Part shown: one piece after another, positions 1 through 8,612 of the stretch
Layout: the number at the start of each line of letters is the position of its first letter
Numbering within the stretch: position 1 is the first letter of the stretch
Assembly (NCBI RefSeq): GCF_009829075.1
Contig: NZ_WUQZ01000001.1
Span: 62,001 to 126,000 of the forward strand
From: Sphingobacterium composti
Lineage (GTDB): Bacteria; Bacteroidota; Bacteroidia; Sphingobacteriales; Sphingobacteriaceae
Length of the DNA: 64,000 bases
Direction of reading: 5' to 3'
The notes under the pieces: generated by a model
Database searches by the model: none
Told to the model about the DNA's origin: nothing
Seen by the model: only the letters and a program-made list of their open reading frames with translations
Position numbers and translations under genes: made by a program

Positions 1-2
1 CG

Positions 3-26
3 GATAAGTCTGAAATAAGACTTATC
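3..26 (+). other. Hairpin upstream of rpsH
   Basis: GATAAGTC at 3-10 pairs perfectly with GACTTATC at 19-26 across an 8-nt loop. A run of seven T lies about 18 nt further on, so it is not a classic intrinsic terminator. It lies in the gap before rpsH and could be a processing or attenuation site. No end of rpsN is recognisable in bases 1-117. Confidence 0.4.
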
Positions 27-117
27 AGGGCTTTTGCATTGCAATTTTTTTATTAACAGACAGTAGGTCTTGTGTTCAAATGAGCATTGGAAACCATTGT
101 CACAATATTTTTACATA

Positions 118-516
118 ATGAATACAGATCCAATAGCGGATTACCTTACACGAGTAAGGAATGCCATTAAGGCCAACCACAGGGTTGTTGAAATTCCTGC
201 ATCGAACCTGAAAAAAGAAATCACAAAAGTTCTTTTTGACAAAGGTTACATTGCTAATTACAAATTCGTAGAAGAAGGACCTCAAGGTTCTATCAAAATT
301 GCGTTGAAGTATAACCCAATTAGCAAAGTACCGGCTATTCGCACTTTGACACGTGTGAGTAAACCTGGTTTAAGAAAGTATGCAAGTGTTGACAACATGC
401 CTCGCGTTTTGAATGGTTTGGGTATCGCTATCTTGTCTACATCTAAAGGTGTTATGACAGATAAAGAAGCTCGCTTACAAAATGTGGGTGGTGAGGTTTT
501 ATGTTACGTTTATTAA
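118..516 (+). CDS. rpsH: 30S ribosomal protein S8
   Basis: S8 (uS8) binds the central domain of 16S rRNA and helps organise the 30S platform. The protein begins [16 protein letters not shown], the standard S8 start, giving 132 residues. An in-frame ATG at 70 would add 16 residues without family similarity, so 118 was chosen. The C-terminal half carries the conserved S8 block [19 protein letters not shown] and ends GGEVLCYVY. It is the first intact gene of the spc-type operon here, followed 23 nt later by rplF. No Shine-Dalgarno is visible, as is usual in Bacteroidota. Confidence 0.97.
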   Translation: MNTDPIADYLTRVRNAIKANHRVVEIPASNLKKEITKVLFDKGYIANYKFVEEGPQGSIKIALKYNPISKVPAIRTLTRVSKPGLRKYASVDNMPRVLNGLGIAILSTSKGVMTDKEARLQNVGGEVLCYVY

Positions 517-539
517 TCTAGGAAAAAAAACACGAAGAA

Positions 540-1094
540 ATGTCAAGAATTGGAAAAGCACCTATCGCTATTCCTGCGGGAGTAACGGTGACTGTATCAG
601 ATAAGAATCTGGTAACAGTAAAAGGTCCTAAAGGTGAACTATCACAACAAGTAGACAGCGACATTACGGTTAAGGAAGAAGATGGTAACATCGTTGTAAC
701 TCGCCCTACTGAACAAAAGAAACACAAAGCATTACACGGTTTATACCGCTCACTATTGAATAATATGGTGATTGGTGTTACTGAAGGTTACAAAACTACG
801 CAAGAGTTAGTTGGTGTAGGTTACCGTGCTGCAAACACTGGTAATACATTAGAGTTAACTTTAGGTTTCTCTCACCAGATCGTTTTTGTATTGCCAAAGG
901 AAATTACAGTTACAACTACTGCTGAAAAGGGTAAAAACCCTACTATTACTTTAGAGTCTGTAGACAAGCAATTGATCGGACAAGTAGCAGCGAAAATTCG
1001 CAGCTTCCGCGCTCCAGAGCCTTATAAAGGTAAAGGTATCAAGTTTGCGGGTGAAGTATTAAGAAGAAAAGCAGGTAAATCAGCTAAAAAATAA
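540..1094 (+). CDS. rplF: 50S ribosomal protein L6
   Basis: L6 (uL6) sits near the factor-binding stalk base of the 50S subunit and contacts the sarcin-ricin loop region. The 184-residue protein starts [15 protein letters not shown] and has the two tandem alpha/beta repeats of the family. The second ends in the conserved [11 protein letters not shown] and a basic tail ([11 protein letters not shown]). Length is normal. It lies between rpsH and rplR with a 5-nt gap to rplR, consistent with one polycistronic transcript. Confidence 0.97.
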   Translation: MSRIGKAPIAIPAGVTVTVSDKNLVTVKGPKGELSQQVDSDITVKEEDGNIVVTRPTEQKKHKALHGLYRSLLNNMVIGVTEGYKTTQELVGVGYRAANTGNTLELTLGFSHQIVFVLPKEITVTTTAEKGKNPTITLESVDKQLIGQVAAKIRSFRAPEPYKGKGIKFAGEVLRRKAGKSAKK

Positions 1095-1099
1095 TAACC

Positions 1100-1453
1100 A
1101 TGGCAGGAAGTAAAACATCTCGCAGAGAGCGAATCAAACAAGGAATTAGAAAAAACCTTGCTGGCACAACTGAGCGTCCTCGTTTATCAGTTTTTAGATC
1201 TAATAAAGGAATCTACGCGCAAGTTATCGACGATACTACAGGTAAAACTTTAGCTGCAGCTTCAAGCTTATCTAAAGATTTCGTAGCATCAGGTAATAAA
1301 GTAGAGCAATCTAAAGCTGTAGGTAAATTGGTAGCTGAGAAAGCTGTTGCAGCAGGTATTAGTAAAGTAGTTTTTGACCGTAATGGGTACTTATACCATG
1401 GCCGTGTGAAATCATTGGCAGAGGGTGCTCGCGAAGGCGGTTTAGACTTTTAA
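1100..1453 (+). CDS. rplR: 50S ribosomal protein L18
   Basis: L18 (uL18) binds 5S rRNA and anchors it to the large subunit. The 117-residue sequence shows a basic N-terminus ([17 protein letters not shown]), the family core [19 protein letters not shown] and the C-terminal [26 protein letters not shown] split over residues 92-117. Length is typical. Gene order rplF-rplR-rpsE matches the standard spc operon, with 12 nt to rpsE. Confidence 0.97.
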   Translation: MAGSKTSRRERIKQGIRKNLAGTTERPRLSVFRSNKGIYAQVIDDTTGKTLAAASSLSKDFVASGNKVEQSKAVGKLVAEKAVAAGISKVVFDRNGYLYHGRVKSLAEGAREGGLDF

Positions 1454-1465
1454 TCAAGAAAGATA

Positions 1466-1984
1466 ATGGCATTAAGCAATATTAAAAGAGTAAAATCAAG
1501 CGAAATTGAATTAAAAGATCGCTTAGTAAGCATCCAACGCGTAGCGAAAGTAACTAAAGGTGGTCGTACTTTTAGCTTCTCAGCTATTGTAGTTGTTGGT
1601 GATGAAAACGGTATCGTTGGTTACGGTTTAGGTAAAGCTAAAGAGGTTACTGAAGCTATCACGAAAGGTATCGATGACGCTAAGAAAAATTTGGTAAAAG
1701 TTCCTATAATTAATGGAACTGTACCTCACGAGCAATATGGTAAATTCTCAGGTGGTTCAGTATTGATCAAACCAGCTGTAGATGGTACTGGAGTTTTAGC
1801 AGGTGGTGCAATGCGCGCTGTATTGGAATCTGCTGGTATCAAAGACGTATTAGCTAAATCATTAGGATCATCAAACCCACACAACGTAGTGAAAGCAACT
1901 ATTACTGCATTAGCAAGCATGCGTGATGCATATACAGTAGCTCAACACCGCGGTGTCGATTTAAATAAAGTATTTAACGGTTAA
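1466..1984 (+). CDS. rpsE: 30S ribosomal protein S5
   Basis: S5 (uS5) lies at the mRNA entry side of the 30S subunit and influences decoding fidelity. The protein of 172 residues has the double-stranded-RNA-binding-like N-domain ([20 protein letters not shown]), the loop [10 protein letters not shown] and the C-terminal domain with [15 protein letters not shown] and [12 protein letters not shown]. Length and motifs are normal. rpmD follows after 5 nt. Confidence 0.97.
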   Translation: MALSNIKRVKSSEIELKDRLVSIQRVAKVTKGGRTFSFSAIVVVGDENGIVGYGLGKAKEVTEAITKGIDDAKKNLVKVPIINGTVPHEQYGKFSGGSVLIKPAVDGTGVLAGGAMRAVLESAGIKDVLAKSLGSSNPHNVVKATITALASMRDAYTVAQHRGVDLNKVFNG

Positions 1985-1989
1985 TTATC

Positions 1990-2169
1990 ATGGCAAAAAT
2001 CAAAATTACCCAGATAAAGAGCGTTATCGACAGAAGCGAGCGCCAAAAGAAAACTATTGAGGCATTAGGTTTGAAAAAAATCAATCACTCAGTAGAAGTA
2101 GAAGCTACTGCAGCTATCATCGGAATGGTACGTAAAGTAAACCATTTAGTAGCTATAGAAGCTATCTAA
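1990..2169 (+). CDS. rpmD: 50S ribosomal protein L30
   Basis: L30 (uL30) is a small 50S protein. Translation from the ATG at 1990 gives 59 residues: MAKIKITQIKSVIDRSERQK, then KTIEALGLKKINHSVEVEAT, ending MVRKVNHLVAIEAI. This is the expected size and fold (beta-alpha-beta-alpha-beta) and the expected position between rpsE and the rplO block. The ITQIKSVIDR opening and the KTIEALGL motif are diagnostic. Unlike many bacterial operons, a gap of about 120 nt with hairpins separates it from rplO. Confidence 0.95.
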   Translation: MAKIKITQIKSVIDRSERQKKTIEALGLKKINHSVEVEATAAIIGMVRKVNHLVAIEAI

Positions 2170-2186
2170 TAAGCAAAACATACAAT

Positions 2187-2212
2187 ATGGAAAGAGTTTT
2201 GGCTCTTTCCAT
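2187..2212 (+). other. Perfect 10-bp hairpin in the rpmD-rplO gap
   Basis: ATGGAAAGAG (2187-2196) pairs with CTCTTTCCAT (2203-2212) across a 6-nt loop. No T-run follows directly (TAGTTGTTTATT), so it is probably a leaky terminator, a processing site or a regulatory fold rather than a full stop. A second, weaker fold (GTTG-TCGC pairing with GCGA-CAAC, about 2242-2276) lies closer to rplO. Confidence 0.5.
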
Positions 2213-2292
2213 TAGTTGTTTATTAATAATTATTTGTTAATCGTTGTCGCCTGTATAGTGAAAGCGAAGGGGCAACATAATCTTAGTTTAAA

Positions 2293-2739
2293 ATGAACTT
2301 AAGTAATTTAAAACCAGCAGCTGGTTCAACAAAAAGCAGAAAACGTATTGGTCGTGGTCAAGGTTCTGGTCGTGGTGGTACATCTACACGTGGTCACAAA
2401 GGTGCTGGCTCACGTTCAGGTCACTCTACCAAAATCGGTTTCGAAGGTGGTCAAATGCCTTTGCAACGTCGCGTTCCTAAATTCGGTTTCAAAAACGCTA
2501 ACCGTGTAGAATACAACGGCGTAAACTTAGACGTACTACAAGCTTTAGTTGAAAAACATAACTTAACTGTTATTGATTTTGATACGTTGAAAGCTCATGG
2601 TTTGGCTTCTAAAAATGACTTAGTAAAGGTATTGGGTCGTGGTGAGTTGAAAGCTAAAGTTGAAGTTAAAGCGCATGCATTCTCAGCGTCTGCTCAAAAA
2701 GCAATCGAAGCTGCAGGTGGTTCTATCGTAAAACTTTAA
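2293..2739 (+). CDS. rplO: 50S ribosomal protein L15
   Basis: L15 (uL15) is a late-assembly 50S protein with a long basic N-terminal extension into rRNA. The 148-residue product starts MNLSNLKPAAGSTKSRKRIG and has the Gly/Arg-rich family stretch GRGQGSGRGGTSTRGHKG, followed by FEGGQMPLQRRVPKFGF. The C-domain ends AFSASAQKAIEAAGGSIVKL. Normal length. It is followed after 3 nt by secY, the conserved L15-SecY pairing. Confidence 0.97.
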   Translation: MNLSNLKPAAGSTKSRKRIGRGQGSGRGGTSTRGHKGAGSRSGHSTKIGFEGGQMPLQRRVPKFGFKNANRVEYNGVNLDVLQALVEKHNLTVIDFDTLKAHGLASKNDLVKVLGRGELKAKVEVKAHAFSASAQKAIEAAGGSIVKL

Positions 2740-2742
2740 TAC

Positions 2743-4083
2743 ATGAAAAAACTAATCACAACCTTAACCAATATATGGAAAATAGAAGATTTACGTAACC
2801 GTATCTTGAATACGTTGCTATTTCTTCTAATTTATCGTATTGGATGTCACGTGGTATTACCAGGTGTTAATCCAGATGCGTTAGTAAATGCTGGTGAAAA
2901 GGAGGGGCTTTTGGGCATGATCAACATGTTCTCCGGAGGTTCTTTTTCTCGCTCAGCAATATTTGCTCTAGGTGTAATGCCTTACATCTCGGCATCTATC
3001 GTTGTACAATTATTGGGGATTGCAGTTCCGGCTTTTCAAAAGATGCAAAAGGAGGGTGAGTCTGGTCGTAAAAAAATGACACAGATTACGCGTTACCTGA
3101 CAGTAGCTATTACATTGGTACAAGCTATAGCTTATGTGAAGACTCAGATTGATGCTTCTGCTAAGACTATCGAAGATCCAATGTTCACTATTCTTGCTGC
3201 TATCGTTTTGTCAGCTGGTACTTTGTTTGTGATGTGGTTGGGTGAGAAAATCACCGATAAGGGTATTGGTAATGGTATCTCATTGATCATCATGGCTGGT
3301 ATCATAGCACAATTGCCAGGTGGTATCGTGGCTGAATGGGGATCTCGTATGAGCCCAAGTGGTGGCGGTATTATTCCATTTATTGTAGAGTTTATTGCTT
3401 TATTCTTTGTTGTGATCTTTACTATTTTGATCGTGCAGGGAGTGCGCAAGATACCTGTGCAATATGCGAAGAAAATTGTAGGTAATAAGCAAGTGGGCGG
3501 TGTACGTCAGTACATTCCATTGAAAGTGAATGCAGCGGGTGTAATGCCTATCATTTTTGCACAAGCTATCATGTTTTTACCAATGTCGTTGGCACAATTT
3601 TTCCCTAGTCTTCAATCAGATTTCTTAACAGCATTGACTGATTTTACTTCAGTAGCGTATAATGTAACTTTTGCGGTGTTGATCATTGCATTTACATTTT
3701 TCTATACTGCTATCATGGTGAATCCTCAGCAAATGTCTGAAGATATGAAGAAGAATGGTGGATTCGTACCAGGCATCAAACCAGGATATGACACGAATTT
3801 ATTTATAGATAATGTAATTTCTCGTATCACTTTCCCTGGAGCAATTTTTATAGCTATAATAGCAATATTGCCAGCAATAGCAAGTGCTGCTGGAGTTAAT
3901 AACAACTTTGCACACTTCTATGGGGGTACATCGTTGTTGATTCTAGTAGGTGTAGTGTTAGATACACTTCAACAAATCGAATCTCATTTATTGATGCGTC
4001 ATTATGATGGATTGATGAAGACAGGTCGTGTAAAAGGTCGTTCGGCTGTTGGAGTAGAGGGGTATGATCAATCAGCTATTTAA
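2743..4083 (+). CDS. secY: Preprotein translocase channel subunit SecY
   Basis: SecY forms the ten-helix channel in the inner membrane for SecA-driven export and YidC/ribosome-coupled insertion. The 446-residue protein begins with a cytoplasmic amphipathic stretch, then TM1 (LLFLLIYRIGCHVVLPG). The plug/TM2 region is MFSGGSFSRSAIFALGVMPY and SASIVVQLL. The cytoplasmic loop NPQQMSEDMKKNGGFVPGIKPG (split at QQ) matches the family loop that contacts SecA and the ribosome. Size is typical of Bacteroidota. map starts 8 nt downstream. Confidence 0.97.
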   Translation: MKKLITTLTNIWKIEDLRNRILNTLLFLLIYRIGCHVVLPGVNPDALVNAGEKEGLLGMINMFSGGSFSRSAIFALGVMPYISASIVVQLLGIAVPAFQKMQKEGESGRKKMTQITRYLTVAITLVQAIAYVKTQIDASAKTIEDPMFTILAAIVLSAGTLFVMWLGEKITDKGIGNGISLIIMAGIIAQLPGGIVAEWGSRMSPSGGGIIPFIVEFIALFFVVIFTILIVQGVRKIPVQYAKKIVGNKQVGGVRQYIPLKVNAAGVMPIIFAQAIMFLPMSLAQFFPSLQSDFLTALTDFTSVAYNVTFAVLIIAFTFFYTAIMVNPQQMSEDMKKNGGFVPGIKPGYDTNLFIDNVISRITFPGAIFIAIIAILPAIASAAGVNNNFAHFYGGTSLLILVGVVLDTLQQIESHLLMRHYDGLMKTGRVKGRSAVGVEGYDQSAI

Positions 4084-4091
4084 TTCTTTAG

Positions 4092-4874
4092 ATGTCTAAA
4101 GTAATTTATAAAACAGAAGAACAAATCGAGCAAATTCGAGAGTCAGCAAATGTACTCTCGAATTTACTTGCTGAAATTGCCAAGGTAATCAAACCTGGTA
4201 TTACAACAATATCATTGGACAAGTTAGCATTTGACTATATCCATGATCATGGTGGTACACCAGCTTTTTTGAATTATCACGGTTTCCCTTACTCATTATG
4301 TATCTCTGTTAATGATCAAATCGTTCATGGTTTCCCTAGTGATTATGTCATCAAAGATGGTGATATAGTTTCTGTTGATGGGGGGGTAAATCTGAATGGA
4401 TTTATTTCAGATTCAGCATATACATTTGGTGTAGGAGAATTATCAGAGGAAGCTCAATTACTATTAGACGTAACTAAAGCTTCTTTACAAAAAGGAGTAG
4501 AACAAGCTGTAGCAGGAAAACGTGTGGGTGATATTTCGTCAGCTATTCAAGAATATGTTCAACCTTATAATTACGGTATCGTACGAGAGCTTGTAGGTCA
4601 TGGCGTAGGTCTTAATCTACATGAAAAACCTGAAGTTCCGAATTATGGTAAACGTGGTGCGGGACCAAAATTAGAATCTGGCTTAGTAATCTGTATTGAA
4701 CCAATGATCAATGCGGGTAAAGCAGGAGTAAAGTTTTGGGACGATGGATGGACAGTAAGCACCGTGGATGGTAAGTTGTCTGCGCACTTTGAGCAGATGG
4801 TTGCAATCCGCAAAGGTACACCAGATGTGTTGTTGAATTTTGATGAGATTGAAAAAGTTTTAAATAAAAAGTAG
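4092..4874 (+). CDS. map: Methionine aminopeptidase, type I
   Basis: Removes the initiator Met from nascent proteins when the second residue is small. The 260-residue sequence has the complete pita-bread metal site: Asp96 and Asp107 (VDGGV...SDSAYTF), His170 (LVGHGVG), Glu203 (CIEPMIN) and Glu234 (HFEQMVAI), plus the substrate-contacting His79 (QIVHGFP). It lacks the zinc-finger N-extension of eukaryotic enzymes. The secY-map-infA-rpmJ order is the classic spc/alpha junction. Confidence 0.96.
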   Translation: MSKVIYKTEEQIEQIRESANVLSNLLAEIAKVIKPGITTISLDKLAFDYIHDHGGTPAFLNYHGFPYSLCISVNDQIVHGFPSDYVIKDGDIVSVDGGVNLNGFISDSAYTFGVGELSEEAQLLLDVTKASLQKGVEQAVAGKRVGDISSAIQEYVQPYNYGIVRELVGHGVGLNLHEKPEVPNYGKRGAGPKLESGLVICIEPMINAGKAGVKFWDDGWTVSTVDGKLSAHFEQMVAIRKGTPDVLLNFDEIEKVLNKK

Positions 4875-4904
4875 TTGGCATTCAATATTTTTTATTTATC
4901 TTTG
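4875..4904 (+). promoter_or_regulatory. Internal promoter before infA (Bacteroidota type)
   Basis: TTGG at 4875-4878 and TATCTTTG at 4897-4904 are spaced by 18 nt and match the -33 TTG and -7 TAnnTTTG elements of the primary sigma factor in Bacteroidota. The predicted start of transcription is near 4909-4911, about 40 nt before the infA ATG. This would allow infA and the alpha-type operon to be expressed apart from the spc-type genes. Confidence 0.7.
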
Positions 4905-4951
4905 CACTCCTGTTAAGTGCAGGTTGTTAGAACGTAAATAAGAATTGATAT

Positions 4952-5170
4952 ATGGCTAAACAAGCCTCAATAGAACAAGACGGAGTTATCAGAGAAGCAT
5001 TATCTAATGCTATGTTTCGTGTAGAATTGGAAAATGGGCATGAAATCATTGCTCATATTTCGGGTAAGATGCGTATGCACTACATCAAAATTCTTCCAGG
5101 AGACAAAGTGAAATTGGAGATGTCGCCTTATGATTTAACAAAAGGTAGAATAACATATCGTTATAAATAA
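4952..5170 (+). CDS. infA: Translation initiation factor IF-1
   Basis: IF-1 binds the 30S A site and supports IF-2 and IF-3 during initiation. The 72-residue OB-fold protein begins [20 protein letters not shown] and contains the family signature [20 protein letters not shown] split across residues 29-48, ending [12 protein letters not shown]. This is the exact typical length. It sits between map and rpmJ and is preceded by its own promoter. Confidence 0.97.
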   Translation: MAKQASIEQDGVIREALSNAMFRVELENGHEIIAHISGKMRMHYIKILPGDKVKLEMSPYDLTKGRITYRYK

Positions 5171-5176
5171 GATAGC

Positions 5177-5190
5177 GCTCTGCGAAGAGC
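5177..5190 (+). other. Small GNRA-type hairpin between infA and rpmJ
   Basis: GCTCT (5177-5181) and AGAGC (5186-5190) pair around a GCGA tetraloop, a stable GNRA loop in RNA. It lies 7 nt after the infA stop and about 18 nt before rpmJ. It may protect or process the message. The short stem keeps confidence low. Confidence 0.35.
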
Positions 5191-5208
5191 TTTAACAATT
5201 TTATTACA

Positions 5209-5325
5209 ATGAAAGTAAGAGCATCAGTAAAAAAACGTAGCGCGGATTGTAAAATCATCCGTCGTAAAGGAAAGATTTTTGTGATCAACAAAAAGAACCC
5301 TAAATTCAAACAACGTCAGGGATAA
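5209..5325 (+). CDS. rpmJ: 50S ribosomal protein L36 (zinc-less form)
   Basis: L36 (bL36) is the smallest 50S protein. The ATG at 5209 yields 38 residues: [19 protein letters not shown] then [19 protein letters not shown]. Zinc-binding L36 proteins carry three Cys and one His; here only Cys14 remains (position 11 is Ser, 27 is Asn, 32 is Pro). This is therefore the C-minus type, which needs no zinc. Position between infA and rpsM is canonical. Confidence 0.95.
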   Translation: MKVRASVKKRSADCKIIRRKGKIFVINKKNPKFKQRQG

Positions 5326-5354
5326 TTAATTAACAAAATCGCTTAAAAAATTAT

Positions 5355-5732
5355 ATGGCAAGGATAGCAGGTATAGATTTACCTAAAAACAAAAGAGGTG
5401 TTATTGGCCTTACCTACATTTTCGGTATTGGTAGTGCCACTGCTGCTTATATCTTGGATAAAGCAGGAATTAGTCAAGACGTTAAAGTATCAGAGTGGAA
5501 CGATGATCAATTAGCAGCAATTCGTACTATCATCAATGATGAGATCAAAGTAGAAGGTGCATTGCGTTCAGAAGTTCAGTTAAACATCAAACGTTTGATG
5601 GATATTGGTTGTTACCGTGGATTACGTCACCGTAAACACTTACCAGTTCGTGGTCAACGTACTAAAAACAACTCTCGTACTCGTAAAGGTAAACGTAAGA
5701 CAGTTGCAAACAAGAAAAAAGCTACTAAATAA
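5355..5732 (+). CDS. rpsM: 30S ribosomal protein S13
   Basis: S13 (uS13) is in the head of the 30S subunit and contacts P-site tRNA and the 50S bridge B1. The 125-residue protein starts [20 protein letters not shown]. It carries the helix-two-turns-helix core with [20 protein letters not shown] and a Lys/Arg-rich tail reaching the P site. Length is normal. rpsK follows after 10 nt. Confidence 0.97.
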   Translation: MARIAGIDLPKNKRGVIGLTYIFGIGSATAAYILDKAGISQDVKVSEWNDDQLAAIRTIINDEIKVEGALRSEVQLNIKRLMDIGCYRGLRHRKHLPVRGQRTKNNSRTRKGKRKTVANKKKATK

Positions 5733-5742
5733 TAAGTAAGAA

Positions 5743-6132
5743 ATGGCTAAAAGTAAAAAAGTTACTAAAAAACGTATCGTTGTTATCGAGCCTGTAGGTC
5801 AAGCTCATATCAATGCTACTTTTAACAACATTATTATTACTTTGACTAACAATTCAGGTCAAACTATTTCATGGTCATCAGCTGGTAAAATGGGCTTTAG
5901 AGGTTCTAAAAAGAATACTCCATACGCTGCAGGTCAAGCTGCTTCAGACTGTGGTAAAGTTGCTTATGACTTAGGATTACGTAAAGTTGAAGTTTTCGTT
6001 AAAGGACCAGGTGCAGGTCGTGAATCAGCGATCCGTACATTACAAACTGTAGGTATTGATGTAACTACTATCAAAGATATTACACCACTTCCTCACAACG
6101 GTTGTCGTCCTCCAAAACGTAGAAGAGTTTAA
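5743..6132 (+). CDS. rpsK: 30S ribosomal protein S11
   Basis: S11 (uS11) is on the 30S platform by the mRNA exit. The 129-residue product has a lysine-rich N-terminus, the core [31 protein letters not shown] and [17 protein letters not shown], ending [12 protein letters not shown], which is the family-typical C-terminus. It sits between rpsM and rpsD as in all alpha operons. Confidence 0.97.
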   Translation: MAKSKKVTKKRIVVIEPVGQAHINATFNNIIITLTNNSGQTISWSSAGKMGFRGSKKNTPYAAGQAASDCGKVAYDLGLRKVEVFVKGPGAGRESAIRTLQTVGIDVTTIKDITPLPHNGCRPPKRRRV

Positions 6133-6198
6133 TAATATTATTGTTTAAGATAAGATTCGTCAGCTACAGGCTGAATGATACTTCAAACAGAGAAAGAA

Positions 6199-6807
6199 AT
6201 GGCAAGATATACAGGACCTAAGTCCAAAATTGCACGTAAATTCAGAGAGCCTATTTTTGGTCCTGATAAAGCATTAGAGAAAAAAAATTATCCTCCTGGA
6301 CAGCATGGTCCTTCAAAAAGAAGAGGTAAACAATCTGAATACGCAGTTCAGTTGTTAGAAAAACAAAAAGCGAAATATACTTACGGAGTATTAGAGCGTC
6401 AATTCGCTAACTTATTCGCTAAAGCATCTGCAAAACAAGGTATCACAGGTGAGATCTTCTTGAAATTATTAGAAGCTCGTTTGGATAATGTTGTTTACCG
6501 TTTAGGAATTGCTCCTACACGTTCAGCTGCTCGTCAATTAGTTTCACACAAGCACATTACTGTTAACGGCGATGTTGTTAACATTCCATCATATAGCGTA
6601 CGCCCAGGCGATGTAATCGCTGTACGTGAGCGTTCTCAAACTTTAGAAGCTATCACTACTTCAGTAGCTGGTAGAACTATCAACAAATTTGGTTGGTTAG
6701 AGTGGGATGCTAAAAATCTTACTGGTAAGTTCTTAAGCTACCCAGAAAGAGCAGATATCCCTGAGAATATCAAAGAAAACTTAATCGTAGAGTTGTACTC
6801 TAAATAA
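6199..6807 (+). CDS. rpsD: 30S ribosomal protein S4
   Basis: S4 (uS4) nucleates assembly of the 30S body and represses its own operon in some bacteria. Starting at the ATG at 6199 gives [20 protein letters not shown], the standard N-terminus, and 202 residues. An earlier in-frame ATG at 6175 would add eight residues not seen in the family. The S4 RNA-binding domain is visible at [20 protein letters not shown], followed by [10 protein letters not shown]. The 66-nt gap before it contains a small TCAGC/GCTGA hairpin (6160-6174). Confidence 0.97.
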   Translation: MARYTGPKSKIARKFREPIFGPDKALEKKNYPPGQHGPSKRRGKQSEYAVQLLEKQKAKYTYGVLERQFANLFAKASAKQGITGEIFLKLLEARLDNVVYRLGIAPTRSAARQLVSHKHITVNGDVVNIPSYSVRPGDVIAVRERSQTLEAITTSVAGRTINKFGWLEWDAKNLTGKFLSYPERADIPENIKENLIVELYSK

Positions 6808-6819
6808 TAATTAATAGAA

Positions 6820-6850
6820 ATATGCATAACCTTTTACGGGTTATGCATAT
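6820..6850 (+). other. Perfect 12-bp hairpin between rpsD and rpoA
   Basis: ATATGCATAACC (6820-6831) pairs without mismatch with GGTTATGCATAT (6839-6850) around a 7-nt loop. It is not followed by a T-run and is 42 nt before rpoA. As an intact stem in the message it could set relative expression of rpoA, act as an RNase entry point or bind S4 as an autoregulator; which of these is unknown. Confidence 0.55.
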
Positions 6851-6892
6851 GCTATTAAGATATACATTGTTAAAAATATTAAAATATTATAA

Positions 6893-7885
6893 ATGGCAAT
6901 TTTAGCATTTCAAAGACCGGATAAAGTGATCATGCAAAAATCTACAGATTTTGATGGTACTTTCGAATTTCGTCCATTAGAGCCAGGTTTTGGTGTAACA
7001 ATTGGTAATGCTTTGCGCCGTATTTTATTGTCCTCTTTAGAAGGATATGCAATTACGTCGATTAGATTTTCAGGAGTGTCTCACGAATTCTCTACTATTA
7101 AAGGTGTAGCAGAAGACGTTACGGAGATCATCTTAAACTTGAAGCAAGTACGTTTTAAGAAATCAGGTGAGCAAGGTGACAGCGAGAAAATCTTTGTAGT
7201 TATCAATGGTCAAGATCAATTCAAAGCTGGTGATATCACTAAGTTTTCGAATAACTTTACTGTATTGAACCCAGACTTAGTAATCTGTAACATGGAAAGC
7301 TCAGTAACTATTGAGGTTGAATTGTCAGTTTCAAAAGGTCGTGGTTATGTAAATGCGGAAGAGAACAAAGTAACTGATGGTCCTGTAGGTGTAATCGCTA
7401 TCGATTCTATCTATACTCCGATTAAGAATGTGAAATATACCATTGAAAACTACCGTGTAGAGCAAAAAACTGACTACGAGAAATTGTTGTTAGACATCTC
7501 TACTGATGGTTCTATTCACCCAGAGGATGCTTTGAAAGAGGCTGCTCGTATCTTAATCCAACACTTCATGTTGTTCTCTGACGAAAATATGTTGTTAGAG
7601 TCACAAACTAAAGAAGAGACTAAAGTTGTTGACGAGGAAATCTTACATATGCGTAAGATCTTGAAAACTGAATTAGTAGATTTAGATCTTTCTGTTCGTG
7701 CATTGAACTGTTTGAAAGCTGCTGATATTCGCAGTCTAGCTGAGTTAGTAACTTATGACGTAGCTGACATGTTGAAATTCCGCAACTTCGGTAAAAAATC
7801 ATTAAGCGAAATTCAAGAATTGGTAAAATCTAAAGGTTTATCATTCGGAATGAACTTGTCTAAATACAAATTAGACGAAGACTAA
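6893..7885 (+). CDS. rpoA: DNA-directed RNA polymerase subunit alpha
   Basis: Alpha dimerises to seed RNA polymerase assembly, and its C-terminal domain contacts upstream DNA and activators. The 330-residue protein has the N-domain core [20 protein letters not shown] followed by [16 protein letters not shown] linker with [15 protein letters not shown] follows, then an alpha-CTD with [16 protein letters not shown] (the Arg equals the DNA-contacting Arg265 of E. coli) and [14 protein letters not shown]. Length is normal. It is followed by a 148-nt gap and rplQ. Confidence 0.97.
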   Translation: MAILAFQRPDKVIMQKSTDFDGTFEFRPLEPGFGVTIGNALRRILLSSLEGYAITSIRFSGVSHEFSTIKGVAEDVTEIILNLKQVRFKKSGEQGDSEKIFVVINGQDQFKAGDITKFSNNFTVLNPDLVICNMESSVTIEVELSVSKGRGYVNAEENKVTDGPVGVIAIDSIYTPIKNVKYTIENYRVEQKTDYEKLLLDISTDGSIHPEDALKEAARILIQHFMLFSDENMLLESQTKEETKVVDEEILHMRKILKTELVDLDLSVRALNCLKAADIRSLAELVTYDVADMLKFRNFGKKSLSEIQELVKSKGLSFGMNLSKYKLDED

Positions 7886-7938
7886 TATTAATTAAATAAT
7901 TAAGCGACCTGTTGCATAATTCCCCTGAAGGAAAATTT

Positions 7939-7991
7939 GGAACAAAGATTAAAGAGTAAAGATTTTGTCTTTTATCATTCATCTTTGATCC
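7939..7991 (+). repeat. Long imperfect palindrome between rpoA and rplQ
   Basis: The stretch from GGAACAAAGATTAAAGAG (7939 on) and the complement of the stretch ending in ATCTTTGATCC (7991) match at most positions over about 23 bp, leaving a loop around GATTTTGTCT. The repeated units AAAGAT/AAAGAGTAAAGAT give it a low-complexity look. It may be a dispersed intergenic repeat or a structured leader for rplQ. Nothing else recognisable is in this gap. Confidence 0.45.
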
Positions 7992-8033
7992 TTAATTCAA
8001 AAAAGGACGGTATGCACAAAAACAAAAACTAAA

Positions 8034-8552
8034 ATGAGACACGGAAAAAAAGTAAATCACTTAGGCCGCACTGACAGTCACCGTAAGGCGATGTTAGCTA
8101 ACATGGCGACGTCATTGATCAAACACAAACGTATTACTACTACTTTGGCTAAAGCTAAAGCTTTGCGTAAATATGTTGAGCCATTGATTACTAAATCAAA
8201 AACTGACACGACTCACTCTCGTCGTACAGTATTCGCTTACTTAAAGGATAAAGATGCAGTTACTATTTTGTTCCGCGAAGTATCTGAAAAAGTTGCTACG
8301 CGTCCAGGTGGTTACACACGTATCATCAAATTAGAAAACCGTTTAGGTGACAACGCTGAGATGGCTTTCATCGAGCTTGTAGATTACAACGAAGTGTATG
8401 GTAAAACTGCTCAAACTGAGAAAAAATCTACTCGTCGTCGTGGTTCTTCTAAGAAAAAAGCTACTGAAACTGTAGAAGTTTCTGAAGAAGTGAAAGCTGA
8501 AGAAACAGCTCCTACAGAAGAAGCACCAGCTACAGAAGAGAAAAAAGACTAA
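8034..8552 (+). CDS. rplQ: 50S ribosomal protein L17 with charged C-terminal tail
   Basis: L17 (bL17) lies by the peptide exit tunnel. Residues 1-125 form the normal L17 domain ([53 protein letters not shown]). Beyond about residue 128 the protein carries an extra 45-residue tail, first basic ([13 protein letters not shown]) and then rich in Glu, Ala, Thr and Pro. Typical L17 stops near 120-130 residues. The tail is low-complexity and probably disordered. It is the last gene of the operon, closed by a strong terminator. Confidence 0.96.
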   Translation: MRHGKKVNHLGRTDSHRKAMLANMATSLIKHKRITTTLAKAKALRKYVEPLITKSKTDTTHSRRTVFAYLKDKDAVTILFREVSEKVATRPGGYTRIIKLENRLGDNAEMAFIELVDYNEVYGKTAQTEKKSTRRRGSSKKKATETVEVSEEVKAEETAPTEEAPATEEKKD

Positions 8553-8575
8553 TTAGAGTACTTATCTCATAAAGG

Positions 8576-8612
8576 AAAAAGCCTTTCATCTTATGATGAA
8601 AGGCTTTTTTTT
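8576..8612. terminator. Bidirectional terminator after rplQ
   Basis: AAAAAGCCTTTCATC (8576-8590) pairs with GATGAAAGGCTTTTT (8595-8609) over a TTAT loop, flanked by A-run and T-run on either side. It ends the ribosomal operon and also serves the minus-strand gene ending at 8611. Confidence 0.9.

Noticed and set aside
1..117. 3' end of rpsN
   Set aside because: None of the three plus frames ends in an S14-like C-terminus within these bases.
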